Both the position numbers and the translations under genes were made by a program. Source: Mugil cephalus (taxonomy: Eukaryota > Chordata > Actinopteri > Mugiliformes > Mugilidae). From it: 64,000 nucleotides of DNA. Below the pieces are notes generated by a model, which was given only the letters and a program-made list of their open reading frames with translations, had not been told where the DNA came from and ran no database searches. Of this stretch, positions 32,665 to 43,715 are shown one piece after another. Location of the stretch: NCBI RefSeq assembly GCF_022458985.1, contig NC_061771.1:13183001-13247000 (forward strand), written 5' to 3'. The number at the start of each line of letters is the position of its first letter. Positions within the stretch are counted from its first letter, which is position 1.

Positions 32665-35080
32665 CCAGAACGACTCGGTTACAAAACCTGCGCTGGAAAG
32701 TTTCATAACAACGGAAGAGACGTAGCGGAGCTGTGAGACTGTGCTACATCGCAGCGCTCCCGTTTGAACTTGCACCCAGCAAAATAAAATAAAACCCTGT
32801 GTCACAAGTTTAAAATAAAGAAATATGCACATACATATATATAACTCCTGGGATTACTTCTGGATTCACTTAAAGACTGATAGGGATTTTGTACAGACAT
32901 TACCTGTAGACATTTGTTTCATGACCTGTCTATATTCTAGAGTATTATTATTACACATTTTTTTTATTTTTCCTATTCCAAATCTTATTTCCTAGTCCAG
33001 TTTTCTATGTGTGCCAAAAATTAGGTTTGCGTGTTTTGGTTGTGTTTTATTGTAAGTCACTGTCTGGTTTGTCTTGTTTGTTTAAATTGAAAATAATAAT
33101 AAAAAATGAAAATAACAAAATATAGTCTTGCATAAAAAGCAACCATGCAACCCCGTGGATTTCCTTACTTTTTTTTTTGTATGTGTGATTAATATAAGGT
33201 TAAAAATGTCCTCTATATTTGTTAAATATTTTATCTCTGCAGAGGGTTTGATTTGTAAGTTTGTCTTTGTAAGTATTTTTATTTATTAATTTATTTATTT
33301 ATTTACCTCTGGTCAGACGTCCTATCATTCAGTCACCACCACATATTTTGGGCATGCCCCTTAATATTTTCATTCAGGATCAATATTAGTGCAGCATACA
33401 AAAATGACGTTTGCTTGGAACATTATACTGGATTTCTAAATTAAGAAATATTAATATAAAAGCAAATTAGCTATTTGGTTAACTGAGTGTAGCAGCAAGA
33501 AAAGTCATCACGAAGAAGTGACATAAGCCAGACCAGCCCTCTGTGGATGACTGGTACGAAATAATGGAAAGAATCACTCTCTCCATGAAGTTGCCCAAAA
33601 CTAAATTTTATGAATATTTATTTGTATGCTTTAATATATATTATTTTCTTTAAGGCAAAGTCAGTGTTCTTCTGTTTCATCATTGTGACATTTGGGCCGT
33701 AACACAAGTGATACTCTCTGCTCTCTGCTCTCAGTTTCAGAATCCTGTTCACAAACCTACCCCCCCTCCCGAAAAAACTGCTTGTGTAATATGACTTCAT
33801 AACATCTCCCTGAGTCTCAGATTTATGTAATATAGTTGTATTGCTAGTTTCATCTACTGCACGTTGAACTCATTAAAAAAACATACAATGTCACGCAAAA
33901 AAAAGACAAAATGCAATACTGCTGGATTTAATTATTAATTTTTATAGTCATGTTTTTTTAAAATTTGTAATTCATATCAGATTGAATGTTTTACAGAAAT
34001 TCCCCAGCATATTTGTAAAACATCACATCCCAGACAGAAAACAATCTGGTGCATCATTTATATGTGAAATTCTAACATTTGTTACATAACATTTGCAACT
34101 TATTCAGAGCACAGAGGCCCTGAAGACATTGTACATGCTACCGTCACATGAGTTTTTAATTATGATCTTTTCAGAAACACTATTTAAATACTTTACCTCG
34201 TATGTCAGATGCTTCATTACAGTATGTGTGAATATACAGCATACGGTCGCAGTGTAAAGGTAAAAAAAATTCAGAGCAGAACTAGAGCCCACCTTTTCAC
34301 TGTTGCTGACACCAAAGACTTTCTCGGTAGATCTGCTTTCAATGACTGTCATCATTTAACCCATAATATCCCGTAAGTTTAAAGTTGGCGATGTTTCAAA
34401 TATAAAGAAATGAAAACATAAATAAATCTTTTTTTTATATTTTCTCATGATATGGACAAAAGTGACCTTTGTATGGGACCCATTCCTCCCCTGTCGTCCC
34501 TACTTTGAAGTCATAACAGCTCGGGTCTCAAGGATGCACATGACAAACTGTGTGTCACTGAATTTTGTTACCTAACTGCAACAAAATAAAAACCAATGGT
34601 GTTATGTCACTTAGCTACATTTGAGCCAACAGAAACACAAATCCATCTGTAAAACACCACAAACAACAAATCATGCTGCAATGCATCGAAACCCTTTCTG
34701 TAAATACCATATTTAGCTGATATGTCAGATGCACTTAGACGTTTGTTCTGTAGCGTTGGCTAATGCTGCAGGCTGCTTTTATGAAGAATAGTTTACTTAC
34801 AGTTACTTAAACTCAAAATAATTCAACTTACATTAGTAACTAGGGATCAACTGAACCAGTCATATATTAGAAGTATGATCAAAAAGCAAGTCTACAGAGG
34901 GCGTAGAAGTCTCCTGACCCCAACTGAGGTCCGCATCATCTTCTCCTGATAAGGTAATAATCCCTTATTTTTTTTTTCCTGGAAACTCTGTGAACCATGA
35001 GTAAGTTTAGAAAAATGGATTTCTACCAATGCTGGTACCCACTCATTTATATAGTAATGTATGTATAATGGTTTGCAGAA
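32665..35080. other. Intergenic sequence upstream of lonrf1
   Basis: 2.4 kb of AT-rich sequence with homopolymers and a short (ttta)n patch near 33285-33305. No gene or clear repeat recognised. Confidence 0.5.
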
Positions 35081-35376
35081 ACGTTTTGCAGAGTAATCCA
35101 AAAAAGCGTTGAATAAGGTCAGCTGGACTTGTAGAATTTCTTGAAGACGTTTCGCCACTCATCCGAGTAGCTTCTTCAGTTCTGATGAACTAGTGGGAAA
35201 TTGAGGTTTAAATAGGAAAAAACTCTGTGGGTAGCACCCACCAGAAACTTGCTTGACCAGAAACTGGGGTCACTAATTGCCATAATGGCTGATACTTACC
35301 TGTCCTTGAATGGGGGGAACTGTGTGCCTAGGCTAACTTACCCTATGAATAGAGCTCTAACGAGGCTATTGTCCAT

Positions 35377-36345
35377 GAGTGGGGCTCCCTCCTTGTGTAT
35401 TTTGGGGAGACCATAAATACACGGTGTGGCTTCCCCTGGGTACAGACGGTAATAAAGGAGTCTGTCGATGACCTTTTCCTTTTCCAGTTGTTGTAGGTAG
35501 TTTCTTATTCTGGTTTTGTAGATGTTGGTTGGGTCGCGTCTCAGTGTCTCATAAGTGTCTTGGTCGTTGAGGAGGTTGTTCATTTTTGCCTGGTAGTCCA
35601 CCGTGTTTAACACCACTGTGCATCTCCCTTTGTCTGCTGGCAGGATCGTGATGTCCCGATCTTTCTGCAGTGATACTAGCGCCTTCCTTTCCTGGGGGGT
35701 GATGTTCGATGGTGGTGTTTTTGCACTGGCGAGGGCTGATGTTATTTCCAGTCTGAGTTGTTCGGCTTCTGTGTTTGTCAGTTTGTTGTTCTTGATGGCA
35801 GACTCTGTAGCAGTGATGAGGTCTACCACTGGAATCTGTTCTGGTGTTATGGCGAAGTTTAGTCCTTTGGCCAGGATCTCATTCTCTGGTTGCGTGAGTT
35901 CTCTGTGCGATAGGTTCTGGACCCACTTCTTCTGGATGCCCTGCTGCGTGGTGTGGTCATCCTTCTTCCTCCATGTCAGTTCTTCCGACTTGTGTTTTCT
36001 GTTGTGTCTAGTTTGCAAAACCTGGAATTTGCGTTTCTGTCGTTCCTTACCTTTTGTGTGTTGTGTGATCTGGGCCTTTTCCACAAATTTGGAGACTTTC
36101 TCCAGAATGTCCTCAGGTAGCTGCGAAGTTAGTTTGCAGAAGCAGTGTTCAGCCTCGGATTTGAGAGCGTCGATGGTGAAATGGACCTGTCTCACTCTCT
36201 CGTTGAGCAGCTGGGCTTGAGCTTTCTGGAGAATTTGTTCCGCTTTGAAGCCCTTTACGGTGGAGCCTATGTGTAGGCTGGTGGGAATAATCTTGTGTTG
36301 TCTGCATCTCAAGTTGAACCGAAGGTGGTTCCTGTAGTCTGCAAG
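35377..36345 (-). pseudogene. Penelope-like reverse transcriptase, N-terminal part, truncated
   Basis: An open frame runs from about 36345 to 35338, ending with 12 residues encoded by the inverted arm. It has a basic coiled N-terminal region (ILQKAQAQLLNERVRQ), then ITILPADKGRCTVVLN and YGLPKIHKEGAPL from the start of the RT domain. The catalytic RT motifs and endonuclease are deleted. Upstream in-frame codons (DYRNHLRFNLRCR) precede the first ATG. Confidence 0.85.
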
Positions 36346-36595
36346 TCCACCTCCACCTGAAGGACAAAGGACACTCCTTTGAGGATAACAACGTCAAAGT
36401 CCTGGCCAGAGAGGACAGATGGTTTGAGAGAGGAGTTAAGGAAGCCATCTATGTCAAAATGGAGAAACCTTCTCTAAACAGAGGAGGTGGACTGAGATTT
36501 AATTTACCAACTATTTATAACTCAGTTTTGACTTCTGTCCCCAAGAAGTTTCAACAACATTCACACATTGAGCCTCCAGGTTCCCATGGACAATA
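36343..36595 (+). pseudogene. Penelope-like protein, C-terminal tail only
   Basis: The plus-strand frame reads HLKDKGHSFEDNNVKVLARE, DRWFERGVKEAIYVKMEKPS and LNRGGGLRFNLPTIYN before TAG. This is the conserved end of the GIY-YIG endonuclease region in Penelope-like elements. The 5' part is absent. Confidence 0.85.
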
Positions 36596-36783
36596 GCCTC
36601 GTTAGAGCTCTATTCATAGGGTAAGTTAGCCTGGGCACTCAGTTCCCCCATTCAAGGACAGGTAAGTATCAGCCATTATGGTAATTAGTGACCCCAGTTT
36701 CTGGTCAAGCAAGTTTCTGGTGGGTGCTACCCACAGAGTTTTTTCCTATTTAAACCTCAATTTCCCACTAGTTCATCAGAACT

Positions 36784-36829
36784 GAAGAAGCTACTCGGAT
36801 GAGTGGCGAAACGTCTTCAAGAAATTCTA
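36784..36829 (+). ncRNA. Penelope-arm hairpin resembling a hammerhead ribozyme core
   Basis: ctactc and gagtgg pair around a ggat loop, enclosed by tgaaga pairing with tcttca. The order gatgag ... cgaaac recalls a hammerhead core, but the usual CUGAUGA is CGGAUGA here and the inner stem is atypical. The reverse complement lies at about 35145-35180 in the other arm. Penelope elements are known to carry hammerhead motifs; activity here is unproven. Confidence 0.35.
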
Positions 36830-37182
36830 CAAGTCCAGCTGACCTTATTCAACGCTTTTTTGGATTACCATGACCTGGATGACTGAGAACCTTCACAGAC
36901 GTTTTGCAGAGTATGCGAGGTTAAAATGGGCGAAACCCCGTTTATCTACTGTAGATGAATACTGCCATCTAGTGGCCAAAATGTGCACACTTGCAAAAAG
37001 TGATCAAAAATGAAAAATGAATACATAAATAATTACATAAAATACATTCATCCATTTGTGGCATAAATTAAACCTATAAATTGGGGTTTGGAGGCACAGA
37101 GGTCTTTCTGGCCTGTGTGGCAGTTTCAGGGAACTCATAGCCAGTTTGTAACTTCAGCAAACCGGTGTAACGATCTTTGGTA

Positions 37183-37540
37183 CCGTCTCTTGTAATGTTT
37201 TGATAGACTCGTTGCTATGCAACGACTAAACTCGGATTGGCTCGATCCCCTCGTGGTGACGTCACGATGGCGTCACCATGGAAGGAACCGAGGTTTTAAA
37301 TAAAGGCTCTGGCCTCCACACGAACAACCACTGTCCTTCATTGGACAGGGTCAGGGTTAGTCTCTGCTATCTAGGTAGCTGTGAGTGCCGTAAGTTGTCT
37401 TAGGGCACGTTTGGACTCCCCTGACCAGTGCTACAGTCACAGACCGAAGTTTCTGCATCAGGTCGGAGAGTCACCCTCTACCTGTGTCCTCTGAAAGCAG
37501 AGTGAAGAAAGAAGATAGAAGAAAGAAGAAGTTATTTAAA
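37183..37540 (+). repeat. LTR-like or promoter-like direct repeat, copy A
   Basis: Collinear with 43716-44050: both have cctcgtggtgacgtca, ggaaggaaccgaggtttta then aata, ggacagggtcagggttagt and a GA-rich end (gaaagaagaaag). Copy A has taaataaa (TATA or polyadenylation-like). Copy A also shares ttaaacctataaa (near 37068) with copy B but has about 100 extra bases after it. Confidence 0.6.
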
Positions 37541-37589
37541 ATCCATAACAATTCACTCACATCTGGAAGGTGGTGGAGGCTCAGTGAGA

Positions 37590-37930
37590 ATCTTACTGAT
37601 TTCTCCAGTGTCTTCAACACCATCCAGGTTTGTGTGTTTGGGCTGTGTCCTGGTGAGTGGTGTGGGAGCCCCACAGGACAGACATTTTCTGATGACTTTG
37701 TAGTTGTGGGGTGTATGAGCAGTGGACGGGACGAGGAGGAGTATAAAGGACTGGTGGACGGATTTGTGGGGTGGGCTGGTAGGAATCACCTGTTGCTTAA
37801 TGTGGACAAGACGAAAGAGACGGTGACTGACTTCAGGAGGAAAGGAACAGCTCCTCTGACCCTCAGCATTCTTGGTAGTGACATGAGGGTGGTGGAGGAG
37901 TACACATCCTCTATAAAATATCAAAAATCT
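37590..37930 (+). pseudogene. LINE reverse transcriptase fragment
   Basis: The plus frame reads TDFSSVFNTIQ, then after a deletion FSDDFVVVGC (the YADD-box), DEEEYKGLVDGFVGW and NHLLLNVDKTKETVTDFRRK. These are RT motifs of L2/Rex-type non-LTR retrotransposons. The fragment is short and internally deleted. Confidence 0.8.
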
Positions 37931-38134
37931 ATTATTTTTTTCAAGATTTTGTGGAACTACATTAATAATAATCATAGAAACACATCAGATGAGTCTTTGA
38001 CAGTGATTACCTTCCCTGCTAGTGTAATGTGAAGAGCTTAATAGATGCCTAAGAATATTGTGTTCCTCTCAACATTTAGATGGACACATCTCTGCCAAAG
38101 GCTCCAGAGTCTCCCCCTCCCTCTTGTTTTAGGG

Positions 38135-38276
38135 TAAAAGGTTGTTTCAGCCAATCAGGCCCAGCTGTGAGTAAACTGAGCAGTTATTGGTCACGTTTGC
38201 TATTTGAGTTTAAACTTGATATAAATACTGACCGCAGCTTTGATCTGCCTTCTCTGCCAACTGCTGCGTAAGGTAA
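38135..38276 (+). promoter_or_regulatory. CCAAT/TATA promoter-like block with a possible first exon
   Basis: gccaatcagg (about 38149-38158), an inverted CCAAT (ttattggtca, about 38184-38193) and gatataaatact (about 38218-38229) are spaced as in a Pol II promoter. Downstream, ctgcgtaag is followed by gtaagagc, a possible donor. It lies 0.4 kb upstream of the SGNH-like relic in the same direction. Confidence 0.35.
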
Positions 38277-38641
38277 GAGCTGTCTGCTTAACTGCTCTGT
38301 TATAAATGGCTAAAAGACAGAAATGATTTCTGTTGCTGGTTCTACATGAAGATGATTCTTTAAACTACAGTCACATAAAACGTTGCTCACTTACATGGTG
38401 GTTTAAACTGTGGTGAAAATGTAAATCTGTGTACTTACTCTGTAATGTCTGTGTGATGAGCGTGCCTCTATCCATTTGATGAACCTTTTTAATATTGAAG
38501 CAGTGACACTACATTAACGATCTTTTCCTGCTTGACAATGTTTTGAAAGTATTGTGAAGTTACTGTGTAAGGTCTATGTGCGGTAGCTTTGCTCACTATT
38601 GACTCATGTGGTTTCATGGTGTGAGAATAACTGTTGGGCAG

Positions 38642-39154
38642 ATGCTCTTCAACATGGAAATGAAGCCAACCATCTGGATAATCAGCAGCTCTGTCACTGC
38701 CAGGTCAGTACATACAAGCCCGGGGCCTGGATCCAAACTTCACATAGCGGTCAGAGATAGCAGAGGAGGCAGGAGATAAAAGCAGCTACTCCCTGTGATT
38801 GAGTCCAGGATAGCCTCCAGTGCTGCTCCTCCAGACACTTTGATAATACACCTGAGCGGAAACAACATCCCACAATCCATGGAGGAGGATGTGTTGAAGG
38901 TCCAACGCCATCTTCCAGGTAAACTGATCCTTCCTCTCTGACATATCTGGATCGGTCAGGCAGCCTGATCTGGATATGGACTTGAGAGGAACCACAGATG
39001 GGTAAATGGAGCAATGTCTGGTTTTGGTGCAGAAAACCACATACTGTCCATTCAGCACAAAAACAAAAACTTGTCTAAGGATCTTAATGCAGAGGGAAAC
39101 AGTACACTGCTACGAAACATCTTTGAAGCACTTCAGATGACACTTGAACAGTAA
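38642..39154 (+). pseudogene. SGNH-hydrolase-like protein relic
   Basis: One frame is similar to fish SGNH/GDSL-type proteins throughout, despite three in-frame stops (38777 TAA and two TGA further on). Segments include KPTIWIISSSVTAR, KQLLPVIESRI, PPDTLIIHLSGNN and, near the end, DLNAEGNSTLLRNIFEAL before a TAA at 39152. The order WIIGSS, LLPVIE, LVIHLGGND and GN...LNNI is how I remember such proteins. A cag precedes the first ATG, so it may be a terminal exon. Confidence 0.5.
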
Positions 39155-39950
39155 AGCTTATGTTGTATTATTTTTCCATTCTATTATATATATTGGTTAC
39201 TGTGGTAGTCAACCTGTGCTTGGTGGTACAGATGCTGATGGCAGTATATAAGCTCAGTGGAGATCAGGCACTCGACAGAGAAGGAAGGTCATGCTGTTGT
39301 GAACATATGCCGTTAGTATTTATTTTGAATTCGTTTATTTTTTGTAGTCATGAGTTTTTTGCCATTTGTTTTTTTTTTGGTAAATATTTTTGCTTAAATA
39401 TTTTTGCGTAATGTACACGTGTTGGCGACCACTGTGAAATAAACCTTTACAACAATGTCTGCCGAGTCTACCTATACCATTAATTCTTTCTTTATTTCTG
39501 ATCCCGGTTTGTCACGGCCTCAACAGCGAGTATTCTCCCTGGGGTCATGTTAAATACACTTAGAAAACAACAATTGTAAGTACAGATAAAATTTACAAAA
39601 TTCATATAAATTGACAATGAATAAGAGATTCAGTAATAACCGACTTAATTGTAAACAAAGTCAAGCAAAGATAAAGACAAAGCAAAAAACAAAACTGTAA
39701 CTATAACAAATAAAACATACATTTTATTGACCTGTGAAGCTCCATAAACTACATCTGACCCAGTCTTCATGTCCTCCTCCAGTTGTCCACTCCTACCTAG
39801 ATGAACAATTCACCAACCTGCCCATGATTCCTGTTATACTCACAAACTGTCACATAAGATCATCAGCTATGTGTTATATTACTAGACCCTACATGTTTCC
39901 TTCAGCTTGATGTATGTATCTATGACAGAAGTTTGTTTATCTTGTTTCTC
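39155..39950. other. Unassigned intergenic sequence
   Basis: AT-rich. An AATAAA at 39438-39443 could be the polyadenylation site of the SGNH-like relic. No other feature recognised. Confidence 0.4.
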
Positions 39951-39954
39951 CTGC

Positions 39955-40170
39955 TCTTCTTCTCTCTCTATCTTCTCTGTTTCTACCCGGCTGGCCTTCG
40001 GCAGATGGGTCCCTCCATATGAGCTGGGTTCTGCTCAAGGTTTCTTCCTGTTAAAAGGGAGTTTTTTCTTGCCACCTTCGCCCTCAGGCTGCTCTCGAGG
40101 TTGCAGGCTGGTTTTTGTAAAGCGTCTTGAGACCATTTGTATTGTTATTGGCGCCATATAAATAAAACTG
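39955..40170 (+). repeat. Abundant fish retroelement 3' tail
   Basis: Contains ctgctcaaggtttcttcctg, ttaaaagggagttttttctt, aaagcgtcttgagaccattt and ggcgccatataaataaaact. This block is scattered widely in teleost genomes, probably as a non-LTR retrotransposon tail. Confidence 0.75.
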
Positions 40171-40179
40171 TGTGTCAGA

Positions 40180-40640
40180 ACAAGAGACCGTATAACCTGC
40201 ATAATGGTAGAGTTAGCTAAAAAACAGGCAGTCCTTCCAATGGTTGAAATGTCCTGCTCATTTTTATTATTAATGTGAGTAAACCAAGAAAGTGTTTCAT
40301 CTATTCCCCAACAATCTAGCTTGCTCAGTAGTTGCTCTTTCCAAAGAATCACATAGATTGCGTTCATAGATTGCAATAACGATACATTTAGTTTTTGATG
40401 TATTCAGTTTCAGCTTATTTTCAGTGACACATATGGAAATCTGCTTTAAATTATCAATAAGAATCTTGCTCAAGTTTGTGTCATTTTCTGCAGAAGAACA
40501 TATTGCTGTTGCGTTGTGTGTGTCATCTGTGTAAATGACGCCGTGAGCTACACCATCTGTACATATATTGAGTGAGATTTCGTTTTCCTGACTCACAGAC
40601 ACTATTTGTCTATAATACACATATTCACAGAATATAAAAT
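40180..40640 (-). pseudogene. LINE reverse transcriptase fragment, opposite orientation
   Basis: The minus frames read GVIYTDDTHNATAICSS (YxDD box), LKQISICVTENKLKLNTSK and KTKCIVI, then after a frame break DISTIGRTACFLANSTIMQ. It is a degenerate RT C-terminal half, facing the LINE fragment at 37590. Confidence 0.7.
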
Positions 40641-41249
40641 ATACAATAAATACTGGAATGACTTAAAGACATCAAAAAAGTTAAATATAACATAAAGATA
40701 ACAGAATAAAGTATAAAGTGGCAAATGATTATTGCAGAGGCAGCATTATGTCAGTCCAGTGAGGATGGCGAGGGCGATACCTTTCCTCAAGGAATAGATA
40801 AGATTATTAGGTTACATAAATAAATAAGATTGATTAGATAGCATAAGAGGCTGTAGATTGATTTTTTTTTTCAGATACAGATAACATTGTATGTATATAT
40901 GTATTATATATTGTATATGTTTGTATACTGTACATTGGTGTGAATAACTTGTTGTTACAGGTGTATTTACGTATTTCAAATATCTGTGTGTGTGTGTGGT
41001 TATGACACCATCTGTGTTTATATGGCTCATACTGTATTTGAAATAAAGTTCATACATTTACATTTATAGAATCTGATATTATTTCTTATATTTTTAATTA
41101 AGTAAAAGAGCTGAATAGTACTGTCTCTTTGTATGTGTGTGTACGTTTTATACTGCAAACATCATGTACCTGGACATAGACTAAAACTATTGACTATTTG
41201 CAAAGAGGTGCTAGTTAACGACAGTATGTGACCATGTTAATTCCACCGT

Positions 41250-41580
41250 CATTTTGAAACTAAGTATAAATATATTGTGTTATTCATGCCTGGCCAGTAG
41301 CATCTCCTCCTCCTGGTGGCCATGGTTGGCGGGGAGGCTAAAGAGGACATGCCCTTGCAACTTCTGTGGCAATAACAGCTGATCCCATGTTGGTCCCCCT
41401 CTGATGACTTCACCTGTCGAAAAAGGATCCCTTCTTTTTCAATTACCTGATCCCACTGCTTTAAGAGCTTCAGGAGCATGGGCAATGCCCTCTTCTTCTC
41501 ATCCTGGGTGGTTGCTGTCTGCCTCAGAAGAAGCGAAATTCCTAGATCAGCGGGTCTTCTGCCTGCAAAATAGCAAGTTA
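41250..41580 (-). pseudogene. Ty3/gypsy retrotransposon integrase-region relic
   Basis: The minus frame reads LLKLLKQWDQVIEKEGILFR, then QVKSSEGDQ and RRRCYWPGM, the zinc-binding start of a gypsy-type integrase. A frameshift lies between the two parts. No LTR pair could be assigned to it. Confidence 0.7.
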
Positions 41581-41723
41581 GTTAGGTTAGTACCATCCTC
41601 CCCAGGGAACACCATCACAGCCTGAGAAACACAAGTTGGAGGGATCATTACGCCATGTTGCTTTTGCACAGTGCCCCTCAGCTCCTGTACAAGAGCAGAT
41701 GTGGGAGCTAGGGTTAGCATTTG

Positions 41724-42660
41724 CTTTAGAGCAGGCATGTCAAACATACGGCCCGCGGGCCGGACCCGGCCCGTTGGGTCATTTAATCCGGCGCGGCATA
41801 AATTTCTGAGTATGTCAAAAAAAGAAGCGAGTCTCTAGCTAATTTCTATTAAAAGTTGTGATTTTTTTAAAATAAATACAAACCAAATGCTCCCTCCGGC
41901 CGCTAGAGGGCAGTAAATGTGTAAAAGCGCTCACGTCAAGCATGCGGCACTGACACGAGTTAGTCACAGGAAATAAACATGAAGAAATGGACCGAGAAGT
42001 ATTTATTCACAGAAGTGAATGCAAAACCAGTGTGCTTGGTAAGTAATCAGCAAGTTGCAGTGTTCAAAGAGTTTAATATTCGGCGCCACTCATCATAAAG
42101 ACAAGTATGTCATATTAAAGACAATTAATATTGTGCAGTATATTCTCAACTTCAGTAGGCCCAGCCTAGTAGTTTGATCTGATGTAGTCTAATCTTATTG
42201 CCCATGCACTGCTATAACTTTTTATTTATTTATTTATTTTATTTTATTTTGTATTTCTTTTTTCATTTATTTCAGAGCAGTATGACAATTAAGGCAAAAT
42301 ATTTTTTTTATAGCTCCCACTTGAGTTTGTTTAGTGTGGTGAGTTGGTTCAGGTGTAAAACTGCATTCACTCAACTGTTAAAATAAACCAGTTGTTAACA
42401 CATTCACGGCCAAACATGAAAAATCATTTTTTTCCCATTGTTTTTGAATAAATGTGTTGTGCTTAGAAAAGATCCCTTGTCATCCGTGATTATAATATGT
42501 AGGGTAGGCTACAAATGTAGGCTGAATGATAAAGCATAGTACTGAAAAACAAAGCTAAATATTTGGAGTTGACATTCTTTTACTGATCCGGCCCACCTGA
42601 GAACAGAAAGTCTGGATCCGGCCCCAGAGCCAAACTGAGTTTGACATGCCTGCTTTAGAG
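41724..42660. mobile_element. hAT-family DNA transposon relic with perfect inverted ends and 8-bp duplication
   Basis: CAGGCATGTCAAAC (41732-41745) is mirrored exactly by GTTTGACATGCCTG (42639-42652). The 8-mer ctttagag flanks it at 41724-41731 and 42653-42660. Inside, plus strand about 41980-42090 encodes KKWTEKYLFTEVNAKPVCLV and VAVFKEFNIRRH, the BED zinc-finger start of a hAT transposase. The rest of the transposase is gone. Confidence 0.9.
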
Positions 42661-43595
42661 TCACATTTTGCCAGGACTAAGCATCTGCATTTGTGTTTGC
42701 TCTCCCTGGTTTGTATTTGTTTGGTCTATTAGATGCTGTAGTCTGACCGATCAATTACAGTCTAAGGTCTGTTTTTATTCCGGGTACAAGGCCATGGCTA
42801 GGGGCGCTGCTTGTTTCACCGTCTGTCCTGTCTGTCCTGTTGCGGTTTATTTTAACAAGTTGCTCACTCTATATTATCCCTTACTTACATCATACCTGTG
42901 AATACATTATAAATGATACTTATTAATAAAAATAGTTAGATAGCTGACGATTTGTTTTCAGGTAGTAAAAACAATATTTTTAAAAATCCACCCTGTATCA
43001 TAGCTACATGTGTGAAGCCTTTAACAGAAGAACCACCATCTTATCTGCATCATAAGCAGCGCACACATTACTGACGATATTAAAAAAGCCGTTCTATTAT
43101 CCATATTGTTAGAAATGCGGGCCTGCCCATTGACTGTATATACGTGCCGCATGAAAGAATCTAGTTGACGTTATCACGTAATAGGTCAACCGGAAACGGA
43201 GCCGTATTCACCCGCCAAAAAGACACAAATCGTCACCTAGTGTGTAGCAGAAGGACATGTTCCTGTCAGTTGTTCGATTTTCTGGAGGACAATGAGAACC
43301 GCATTCAGAAAGTCGATTTTAGAGCATAGCTCAATAAAGCTGCGAAAGGACTGAATGGCGGTCGGTGCTGCGGCTTTGTATAAGAAAGTCAACTTTTAAG
43401 TATTTTAAGTCCTCAGGACCAATAAATGAAAAGTAAAACTTTAAATAATCGGGGTCATACTTCCTCGGGTTTCTCAGACTCTGTGTCCTCTCTCACCTAC
43501 AATAAGCCGATCCATTTTGCACCTTGCATGGCTGTAGTTTGCTAACCAGACGTTAGCACCTTTTTCAGGTTTGTTTTTTCTCACGCCGCACCTCC
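42661..43595. other. Unassigned intergenic sequence
   Basis: No gene or clear repeat recognised in this stretch. Confidence 0.4.
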
Positions 43596-43662
43596 CCTGA
43601 AGTCCTCTGGCGCCCCCCAGGGGAGGCGCGCCTCACACTTTGAAAACCTCAGGTTTAGATTA
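43596..43662. mobile_element. Terminal fragment of a second hAT-like element
   Basis: ctggcgccccccaggggagg, cgcgcctcacactttgaaaa and cctcagg resemble a hAT terminal sequence common in fish. The other end was not found. Confidence 0.4.
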
Positions 43663-43715
43663 AACCACTGACTGTAGTCTATTAAATTAATTATTATGGA
43701 TTAAACCTATAAAAG

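Larger units (their letters stand above)
35081..36913. mobile_element. Penelope-like element in head-to-head form, with 15-bp target-site duplication
   Basis: The 15-mer acgttttgcagagta occurs in direct orientation at 35081-35095 and 36899-36913. Between them lie near-identical inverted arms at 35096-35376 and 36586-36868 (about 280 bp each). On the minus strand, 36345-35377 encodes the N-terminal part of a Penelope-type protein up to the RT motif YGLPKIHKEGAPL, where the arm starts. On the plus strand, 36343-36595 encodes only the protein's last 80 or so residues (FERGVKEAIYVKMEKPSLNR). The RT core and the GIY-YIG catalytic part are missing, so the copy is dead. The names Neptune/Penelope follow from the KGRCTVVLN and YGLPKIHK motifs. 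Confidence 0.85.

Noticed and set aside
35603..36220. Plus-strand 205-aa open frame inside the Penelope element
   Set aside because: It is the shadow of the minus-strand reverse transcriptase frame and has no recognisable motif.
36784..36829. Calling the Penelope hairpin a working hammerhead ribozyme
   Set aside because: A core base differs from the consensus and no activity can be shown from sequence alone; it is kept only as a candidate.
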